Positions 40,036 through 45,947 of a stretch of 45,947 nt of DNA are shown here, piece by piece. Location: assembly GCA_964542875.1 (NCBI GenBank), contig CAZIWA010000033.1, positions 1 through 45,947 on the forward strand, read 5' to 3'. Both the position numbers and the translations under genes were made by a program. Position 1 is the first letter of the stretch. Every line of letters begins with the position of its first letter. The stretch comes from CAZGOM01 sp964542875 (lineage in GTDB: Bacteria; Planctomycetota; Phycisphaerae; Phycisphaerales; Phycisphaeraceae). The notes under the pieces were generated by a model. That model was given only the letters and a program-made list of their open reading frames with translations, did not search any database and was not told the DNA's origin.

Positions 40036-41193
40036 TTAGAAGCTGGAGCTCAAAATGCCCTTGAGACGCATCTTGAATTCATCCGGGTTGGGTGCCGAAG
40101 CCTGCGCCACCTTGGGATGGATGCTCTGCGCTTCCACAAGCTGCACCAGCGCATCCGTAAAGGTCTGCATGCCCATGTCACGGTTCTTCTTGATCACTTC
40201 GCCAAGCTCATGCTCGCGTGCTTCAAGAATGAACGTGCGCGTCGCCGGGCACTGCAGCAGAATTTCCACTGCGGGCATGCGCTGAATGTCCTTAAGGATC
40301 GTGGGCATCAGCTTCTGATAGACAAACGCCTGCATCTGGTACGCCAGCATGTTGCGGATGTTCCCGCGTTCTTCCGCAGGGAACAGGTCGTAGATGCGGC
40401 CAAAGGCCTGGCTGGCCGAAGATGCATGGATGGTGCCAAACACCAGGTGGCCCGTTTCCGCGGCATGCAGCGCCGCTTCAAACGTTTCACGGTCACGCAT
40501 TTCACCGATCAGCACCACGTCCGGGTTTTCACGCACCAGCGCCTTGAGGCCTTCGGGGAACGACGAACAGTCGATCCCGATTTCCCGCTGATTGATCATC
40601 GCCTTAGCGTCATTGAAGAGATATTCGATCGGGTCTTCAAGCGTCAGGATATGACAAGGCCGCGTCTCGTTGACGTACTGAAGCATCGCCGCAATCGTCG
40701 TGCTCTTACCGGAGCCAGTCACGCCCGCCAGCAGGATGATGCCCTGATGCGCCTCAACGACTTTCGTCATCGAAGCCGGCAAATAAAGCTGTTCAAAGTT
40801 CAGAATCTTATTGCTCACGCGGCGGGCGGCCAGCGCCGTCCGGCCACGCGTCTTAAACACGTTCAAACGAAAACGGTGCGAGCCCTTGGCACCCATGTCC
40901 AGGTCAAACCCAAAGTCCACCGAACCCTTGGCCAGATAACGGTTCCAGTGGCCTTCGCCCATGGAGTCCTTGATCCAGTTCTCAAAGTCCTCCGAAGGAA
41001 TCGGCGGCACCGCCAGCGAGTTCAATGCGCCACGCACCCGAAGCTTCGGCACATGCCCGGCACGGAGAATCAAGTCCGAACCCTCAAGGTTCACCGCCGC
41101 TTCAAAAAAGCGACGCAATGGGGTTTTACCCGGGTCCTTTTTGGGGCCCGAAGTCTGAAATTCCAATGTTGCTTCGTCCCGACCGTGAGACAT
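40036..41193 (-). CDS. pilT: PilT/PilU-type type IV pilus retraction ATPase
   Basis: A 385-residue protein with all motifs in place: Walker A GVTGSGKS at 157-164 (K163), Asp box LEDPIEY (E186, D187), Walker B IGEMRD (E231), and His box TIHAS (H256). The N-terminal RFFEAAVNLEGSDLILRAGHVPKLRVRG is the PilT PAS-like entry domain. AAAGGAGT lies 8 bases upstream of ATG 41193. It heads a leftward cluster with a GspE-like pseudo-ATPase and a CvpA-like protein. In Gram-negative bacteria PilT powers pilus retraction; no pilin, PilC or secretin gene is in the window, so it may serve another machine. The subtype PilT or PilU is not settled. Confidence 0.92.
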   Translation of the reverse strand: MSHGRDEATLEFQTSGPKKDPGKTPLRRFFEAAVNLEGSDLILRAGHVPKLRVRGALNSLAVPPIPSEDFENWIKDSMGEGHWNRYLAKGSVDFGFDLDMGAKGSHRFRLNVFKTRGRTALAARRVSNKILNFEQLYLPASMTKVVEAHQGIILLAGVTGSGKSTTIAAMLQYVNETRPCHILTLEDPIEYLFNDAKAMINQREIGIDCSSFPEGLKALVRENPDVVLIGEMRDRETFEAALHAAETGHLVFGTIHASSASQAFGRIYDLFPAEERGNIRNMLAYQMQAFVYQKLMPTILKDIQRMPAVEILLQCPATRTFILEAREHELGEVIKKNRDMGMQTFTDALVQLVEAQSIHPKVAQASAPNPDEFKMRLKGILSSSF

Positions 41194-41264
41194 GCTGCAG
41201 ACTCCTTTAATCCGGGATCGTTCGACACGCCTGGCTGCCTGCGCACCCCGACGTTTAAGATGCC

Positions 41265-41270
41265 ACTATA
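41265..41270 (-). promoter_or_regulatory. Probable extended -10 promoter of the pilT cluster
   Basis: On the minus strand TG-T-TATAGT reads as an extended -10, with the hexamer at 41265-41270, about 72 bases before the pilT start. No good -35 is visible, as is usual for this promoter class. Confidence 0.45.
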
Positions 41271-41397
41271 ACACGGCTTGTGCGTCTAGGGTAGATGTGA
41301 AACTAACAGGCCGATCGAAAGTATACAAAATAATGCAACCCGCGCCGAGTGTACGTGACGTTTTTTTCATCGCCCACCCCCGATTCCCTTTTAAACC

Positions 41398-42225
41398 TCA
41401 CACCCGAACCGGCAATCCATTGTCTTGAAGATGTTTTTTCACCTGTTGGATCGAATATTCGCCGTAGTGGAAAATGCTTGCCGCCAGCGCCGCATCCGCC
41501 CCGCCGCCTTGTTCGTTCACGGGCAGCAGCACCTTCCGGATGTCTTCCGGGCTCCCGCATCCGCCCGATGCCACCACCGGCACATCCACCCGGGCGCTCA
41601 CCGCCCCGGTCATTTCCAGATCGTAGCCGTTCTTGGTGCCGTCGGCGTCCATGGAGGTCAGCACAATCTCGCCCGCCCCAAGTTCCACCACGCGCTGCGC
41701 CCATTCCACGGCTTCGATGCCCGTCGGCTTGCGCCCGCCATGCGTGTGTACTTCAAAAACGTAGGGTTTATCGCCCAGGTCCTTGGGCTTGATCACCGCA
41801 CGTGATAAAAACTCTTCCACCGGCACCCGCCTGGGGTCGATATTCACCACCGTCGCGCACCGGCCAAAGCGCTTGGCGGTCTGCGAAACAATCTGCGGAT
41901 TCACGATCGCCGCGGTGTTGATGCTCACTTTTTCCGCGCCCGCTTGAATCAGCCGCATCACATCTTCAATCGTCCGGATGCCCCCGCCCACGGTAAACGG
42001 CATGAAGCATTCTTCCGCCACCCTGCGCACCACATCCAGCATGATCTGCCGGTCTTCATGGCTCGCCGTGATGTCCAGAAACACCAGTTCATCTGCCCCC
42101 GCCCGGTCATACTGCCGGGCAATCTCCACAGGGTCTCCCGCATCGCGCAGTTGCACGAAATTCACGCCCTTGACGACACGTCCGGCCTTCACGTCCAAAC
42201 AGGGGATGATCCGGTGAGAGAGCAA
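41398..42225 (-). CDS. hisF: Imidazole glycerol phosphate synthase subunit HisF
   Basis: A 275-residue (beta/alpha)8 barrel, the cyclase half of the enzyme that makes IGP and AICAR in histidine synthesis using ammonia from HisH. The catalytic pair D11 (CLDVKAGRVVKG) and D130 (VVNIDPRR) sit at their usual positions, with phosphate-binding glycines in TVGGGIRT and SGGCGSPED. It is about 20 residues longer than most HisF proteins because of an insert after residue 130 (VPVEEFLSRAVIKPKDLGDKP). hisH and other his genes are not adjacent, so the pathway genes are scattered. Confidence 0.96.
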   Translation of the reverse strand: MLSHRIIPCLDVKAGRVVKGVNFVQLRDAGDPVEIARQYDRAGADELVFLDITASHEDRQIMLDVVRRVAEECFMPFTVGGGIRTIEDVMRLIQAGAEKVSINTAAIVNPQIVSQTAKRFGRCATVVNIDPRRVPVEEFLSRAVIKPKDLGDKPYVFEVHTHGGRKPTGIEAVEWAQRVVELGAGEIVLTSMDADGTKNGYDLEMTGAVSARVDVPVVASGGCGSPEDIRKVLLPVNEQGGGADAALAASIFHYGEYSIQQVKKHLQDNGLPVRV

Positions 42226-42332
42226 TGCGAAGTCTCCTTTTGGGGCCGTCTATTGTATCCGCATAAAAGAGTCATGGGATTGCGCACAAACGCGCACCCG
42301 CCGATAACGCCGACTTCAAATTTTGAACATAC

Positions 42333-42390
42333 TCACGGACACCCGATAACCCGCATCCCGGGCGCGTGGGTAACCGGCAAATGCTTTTAC
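42333..42390. repeat. Dispersed intergenic repeat, family B, copy 3
   Basis: TCACGGACACCCGATAACCC through CCCGGGCGCGTGGG to GCAAATGCTTTTAC, closely matching 2008-2065. It lies between the hisF start and the end of the GT2 gene. Confidence 0.7.
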
Positions 42391-42397
42391 GCGCCCC

Positions 42398-43645
42398 TTA
42401 CAGCCGCTCCACCTTCTGCGGCCCATACAACCGATACCTGATCCCCCGCCAATTCATCGTCCGGCCAAACAGCGCACTCGCCGCAAGCCCAAAGTGCAGC
42501 AGCATCCACACCGATGTCAGCCACCGGTCGTACACCAGCGTCGGCGCCAGCCGGTCCGCGGTCTCCTGCCCCAGCAGTGCGATGATCGCCAGCCTGCGCA
42601 TGCTCGACCGGGCATGGTTGCACACATGCACCACCACCAATGCGGACCCTGCAAACGCAGCCACCAGCCAGTTCTGCATCACCAGCCCTATCACCAGACC
42701 CACCCATGCGCTAAGCAGCCCCAGCACATAAAGGCCCAGCGTCAGCATGGCAAACAGATAGATATGCGGCACATACACCCTCGTCAGCAGGTATTGCCGA
42801 TGGGCAAAGTTCGAAAGCGATGCGAATGAAAAGTCCACACTCGACGCCGAAAGCGCCTTGGGCACAAAATAAATCCGCAGCTTCTGCGCCACCACCATCC
42901 GTGAAAACTGGTAGTCGTCGCACAGCGCGCCTTGCAGCATCCCGCGCAGGTTCCCTTTGCGCGCCACCGCCACCCGCAAAGCCATCGACCCGCCCCACGC
43001 GAAGTTGAACTCATCCTTCCCCAGCCACACCGCGCACGAACTGTTCATGCAGCTCGCCATGTGCGACCACACCGACGCCGGCTTGCCCCCGCCGGCTTCG
43101 GGAATCAGCCACCGATACCCCGTGGTCATGCCTGTTTTGTTCACGTAGATCAGCGGATCGATCATGTATCGCAGCCACGTGGCGCCCGGCACCGCGTCAC
43201 TATCGGCAAACACCCACACGTCTTCATCGCCGGACGTATCCCACAGCGTTTCCAGCGCGCAAAGCTGGTTATGCACCTTCTGCCCCTGGTGGGGCCCCGC
43301 TTTGCCCGCCACCAGGATCGTCACCTGGGGGCCTTCCTTCGCTGCATTGCGCTTGTCGGCCAAAGCTTTCAGCGCCGCATACGCCTCGTCCGTGTCGGAC
43401 TCCACCACGAAGATCAGCCGGTAATTGGGATACTCCTGGCTGGTGAGCGACTCCAGCGCCCGGTCCAGCTTCAGGTCCACGCCTTTAAACGGCACGATCA
43501 CCACCGCGTTGGGGGTGTACTGCGGGCTTTTGATCCTGCTCACTTTCACCGAACGCGAAAACCGCCCCGTGAGAAAAATAGACAGCACCGACTGGGTCGC
43601 CCACAGCACCCAGACAACAATGGCGCAGATGACCAATACGGTCAC
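42398..43645 (-). CDS. Membrane glycosyltransferase family 2 (ceramide-glucosyltransferase-like)
   Basis: A 415-residue GT-A enzyme with an N-terminal helix (1-25) and several C-terminal helices (about 285-380). Catalytic motifs are FADSDA (the DXD), ESDTDEAY earlier, and a D-D before the acceptor site (LCDDYQFSR). A basic segment HRQYLLTR replaces the usual QxxRW. The pattern fits the GT21/HpnI-like group that transfers sugars to lipids. The start is GTG 43645, overlapping the gpmI stop by four bases (GTGA), so it is translationally coupled to that glycolytic gene, an odd pairing. The acceptor is unknown. Confidence 0.85.
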   Translation of the reverse strand: MTVLVICAIVVWVLWATQSVLSIFLTGRFSRSVKVSRIKSPQYTPNAVVIVPFKGVDLKLDRALESLTSQEYPNYRLIFVVESDTDEAYAALKALADKRNAAKEGPQVTILVAGKAGPHQGQKVHNQLCALETLWDTSGDEDVWVFADSDAVPGATWLRYMIDPLIYVNKTGMTTGYRWLIPEAGGGKPASVWSHMASCMNSSCAVWLGKDEFNFAWGGSMALRVAVARKGNLRGMLQGALCDDYQFSRMVVAQKLRIYFVPKALSASSVDFSFASLSNFAHRQYLLTRVYVPHIYLFAMLTLGLYVLGLLSAWVGLVIGLVMQNWLVAAFAGSALVVVHVCNHARSSMRRLAIIALLGQETADRLAPTLVYDRWLTSVWMLLHFGLAASALFGRTMNWRGIRYRLYGPQKVERL

Positions 43646-45303
43646 AGCAGGCTGCTCCCTTCCATCGGAGTGGGCTTGGGAAGGCCCATCAGATCCAGGA
43701 TGGTGGGGAATACATCCGCCAGCCGTCCGCCTTCGCGCAGCATCCGGGATTGCTGTTCCATGCTGCCCGTCGCACGGCTTTCATACCGCGGATCCACCAC
43801 GATGCACTCCACGTCATACGTCGTATGCGCCGTGTGAGGCGAATTCGTCGCCGGGTCCCACATCTGCTCGGCATTGCCATGGTCCGCCGTCACGATCAGG
43901 CTTCCGCTGCGCGCCAGCGTCGCTTTCACGAGCTGGTCCACACACCCGTCCACCGCCTCCACCGCCTTAATGGCCGCGGCCAGGTTACCCGTGTGCCCCA
44001 CCATGTCCCCATTGGCGAAGTTCACCAGGATGAAGTCTTCGCAGTCGGGCGCTTTCAGCCGTCCCAGCACGTAGTTGCACACATCCTGTGCCGACATCTC
44101 CGGCTTCAGATCGTATGTCGCCACCTTGGGAGACTGCGCCAGCGCCCACGTTTCCCCAGGGAATTTGCCGTCACGCTGATCATTGAAAAACTTCGTCACA
44201 TGCGGAAACTTCTCCGTCTCCGCAGTCCGGAACTGCGTCTTGCCCATCTGCGCCAGGCATTCACCGGCGATCTCCGACAGCGCCCCCACCCGCGGAAACG
44301 CCACCTTCACCGGAAGGCCTTCCTCGTAAGGCGTCATCGTGATGTAGTTCAGTTTCAGCTTCTTGATCCGGTCAAAACCCTTCTTGCCCGAGTCCGGCGA
44401 AGCCGGCATCTGCGCCCATTGTTCATCCGGCAGCACAAACGCCTTGGTGATCTCCTTGGGCCGGTCCGTCCGGTAGTTGTAGAAAATCACCGTGTCGCCG
44501 TCGGAAATGCGCGTCGCCTGCGTGTCGTAGGGCGTCTCTCCGCCCACCAAGGTCGCCGGGATGAATTCATCCCCCTTCTGCGAATCGTTGGTCGGCTTGT
44601 TGTAGTAGCTGGACATCGCCTCTTCCGCGGTCTTGGCCCAGGCGTGGCTGGCGTAATTGATGCCCAGCCCCGTCATCGCGTAATAAGCCGTCGCGATGCG
44701 TTCCCAGCGGTTGTCCCGGTCCATCGCGTAATACCGGCCCATGATGGTGGCCACTTTGCCGACGCCGATTTCCTTGCACTTGGCTTCGATTTCCTTCACA
44801 AAATCCAGCCCCGCGAACGGGCCCGTATCCCGCCCGTCGGTAAACAGGTGCAGGGCCACCTTGTCATGCCCCACCTTCTTGCAGAACTGCACGCAGCCGT
44901 ACAGGTGAAGCAGCAGGCCGTGCACGCCGGCATCCGAAGCAATGCCCAGGATGTGCACGTACCGGCCCGCCTGCTTGGCGGCCAGAATGCCTTCTTCCAG
45001 CGTCTTGTTGTTGTAGAACTCGCCCGTCTTCACCGCGCGCGAGATGCGCACCGATTCCTGATAAACCACACGCCCCGCGCCCAGGTTCTGGTGCCCCACC
45101 TCGCTGTTGCCCATGGTCCCTTCCGGCAGGCCCACATCCTCCCCGGAAGTATGGATCAGCGCCCAGGGATACTGCTTCAAAAGCGCGTTGCATGCGGGCG
45201 TCTTGGCCAGCTTGATCGCATTGAACTTGTCATGGCTCGGGTTCGGGTTGCGGCCCCAGCCATCGCGTACCACCATGATCACAGGGCGTCGGGTCTCGGA
45301 CAT
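43642..45303 (-). CDS. gpmI: 2,3-bisphosphoglycerate-independent phosphoglycerate mutase
   Basis: A 553-residue Mn-dependent enzyme of the alkaline-phosphatase superfamily that interconverts 3- and 2-phosphoglycerate. Metal ligand D14 (RDGWG), phosphoserine S67 (GTMGNSEVGHQNLGAGR), TDGRDT and the C-terminal VTADHGNAEQM are present. The first motif reads VRDGWG where LDGWG is usual. It is slightly longer than the common 510 residues. The GT2 gene starts inside its stop codon. It is divergent from a small zinc-ribbon gene. Confidence 0.96.
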   Translation of the reverse strand: MSETRRPVIMVVRDGWGRNPNPSHDKFNAIKLAKTPACNALLKQYPWALIHTSGEDVGLPEGTMGNSEVGHQNLGAGRVVYQESVRISRAVKTGEFYNNKTLEEGILAAKQAGRYVHILGIASDAGVHGLLLHLYGCVQFCKKVGHDKVALHLFTDGRDTGPFAGLDFVKEIEAKCKEIGVGKVATIMGRYYAMDRDNRWERIATAYYAMTGLGINYASHAWAKTAEEAMSSYYNKPTNDSQKGDEFIPATLVGGETPYDTQATRISDGDTVIFYNYRTDRPKEITKAFVLPDEQWAQMPASPDSGKKGFDRIKKLKLNYITMTPYEEGLPVKVAFPRVGALSEIAGECLAQMGKTQFRTAETEKFPHVTKFFNDQRDGKFPGETWALAQSPKVATYDLKPEMSAQDVCNYVLGRLKAPDCEDFILVNFANGDMVGHTGNLAAAIKAVEAVDGCVDQLVKATLARSGSLIVTADHGNAEQMWDPATNSPHTAHTTYDVECIVVDPRYESRATGSMEQQSRMLREGGRLADVFPTILDLMGLPKPTPMEGSSLL

Positions 45304-45442
45304 GTTGACTGCTCCAAAAACTTCGGGTGCTCACTTTCCACGGACAAGCCAAGATTGTAGGTTATCACTGCCCTCACTGCCCAGTCGCCGGCGCTCACTA
45401 TCGGGCTCTCATCCGGATACGCTTCTTCCAAGGGGATAACAC

Positions 45443-45826
45443 ATGCAAGTCGTTGATGAACGGATCCTGTGCGGCAAATGCGGTTACCGTCTCAAAGGCC
45501 TGCAGGACCCCGGCAGTTGCCCGGATTGCGGCACCCTTTACAACACCAGCCGCAACATCGGCATCAAGGTTTTTAAATCCGCCCGGGCCCGGCTTTCGGG
45601 CACCCCGCTCATCACCGCGATGGTCACGGGCATGATCAGCGTGATCTTCCTCCCCTGCACCGGTCTTGCCTGGGTGGTTCATCTCAACGATCCGGCCCAC
45701 CGCGGAAAGCCATGGGGCACCACGCTTTTCGCCATCGCCTTCCTGGGCACATTCCTGGTATCCATCTTCATGTTCGTCAAGGAATGGTGGGACCACCGCC
45801 AGGCCAGCCGGATGCCCGAGGAATAA
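45443..45826 (+). CDS. Zinc-ribbon membrane protein
   Basis: A 127-residue protein with an N-terminal zinc ribbon (C10-x2-C13 and C26-x2-C29, reading ILCGKCGYRLKGL and CPDCGTLY) followed by two transmembrane helices (about 55-80 and 90-110). Proteins of this layout, with the GYRLxGL sequence, are frequent and uncharacterised in planctomycetes, as I recall. AGGGGA at 45431-45436 is a good ribosome binding site for ATG 45443. It is divergent from gpmI with a 139-bp gap. Confidence 0.85.
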   Translation: MQVVDERILCGKCGYRLKGLQDPGSCPDCGTLYNTSRNIGIKVFKSARARLSGTPLITAMVTGMISVIFLPCTGLAWVVHLNDPAHRGKPWGTTLFAIAFLGTFLVSIFMFVKEWWDHRQASRMPEE

Positions 45827-45930
45827 CCCACCTCAAATGGTGCGCCCCAAATCTGATGGCACCTTACGGCGTGAAGGCTAAAGTCTTCCGAAGCTTTTCA
45901 ATTCACAAAATCCCTCATTTTCTGGCATTT

Positions 45931-45947
45931 AAATTATAAATCGTAAA
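45931..45947. repeat. AT-rich dispersed repeat at the window edge
   Basis: AAATTATAAATCGTAAA runs off the window; its last 14 bases match 18470-18483. It may be one arm of another inverted-repeat element like that at 588-771. Confidence 0.45.

Overview
The window is about 46 kb of GC-rich DNA with very strong C-ending codon use and no rRNA, tRNA or CRISPR array that I could see. The gene families point to a planctomycete-like bacterium, probably Phycisphaerae-like. They include a formylglycine sulfatase, several phytanoyl-CoA dioxygenase (PhyH) paralogs, secreted proteins with CBM9-like and glycosidase-like folds, DegT aminotransferases, a BlaI/M56 pair with a very large sensor-like protein, and many short hairpin repeats between genes. 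The lineage is inferred from content only. Thirty protein-coding genes are supported, and most gaps carry dispersed repeats or terminators.

Layout. 1-4355: two PhyH genes separated by a 184-bp element with 25-bp perfect terminal inverted repeats, then a divergent CBM9-like lipoprotein and a sulfatase. 4571-7480: a PiT phosphate transporter and aroB. 7912-13760: a secreted glycosidase-like protein, a CorC/HlyC-type membrane protein, a third PhyH, and a small thioredoxin-like orphan gene with its own strong promoter. 13975-20781: two DegT aminotransferases in tandem, a divergent sigma-54 activator with a degenerate receiver, and an overlapping HpcH aldolase / FGGY kinase pair. 20889-28298: a large membrane protein, an ABC ATPase, a small TPR protein, an outer-membrane MetA-like protein, a GT39-like membrane protein and a free-standing CBM48-like protein.

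28593-35520 is a three-gene cluster: a BlaI repressor preceded by two tandem dyads over its promoter, a 1934-residue M56 (BlaR1-type) membrane protease, and a SUFU-domain protein. The protease has no penicillin-binding sensor. It carries instead a duplicated 254-residue TPR/secretin-like module, an STN-like domain, carboxypeptidase-regulatory-like repeats and a SPOR-like C-terminus.

35628-41193 is a leftward cluster: an intact PilT ATPase, a membrane-anchored GspE/PilB homolog whose ATPase motifs are all altered, a CvpA-like membrane protein with a C-terminal domain, and a secreted protein made mostly of that same domain. 41398-45826 holds hisF, a GT2 glycosyltransferase overlapping gpmI, and a zinc-ribbon membrane protein.

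The two best candidates for undescribed biology are the BlaI / giant M56 / SUFU cluster and the PilT / pseudo-GspE / CvpA cluster. Both rest on motif-level reading of the sequence. Function is inferred and untested.
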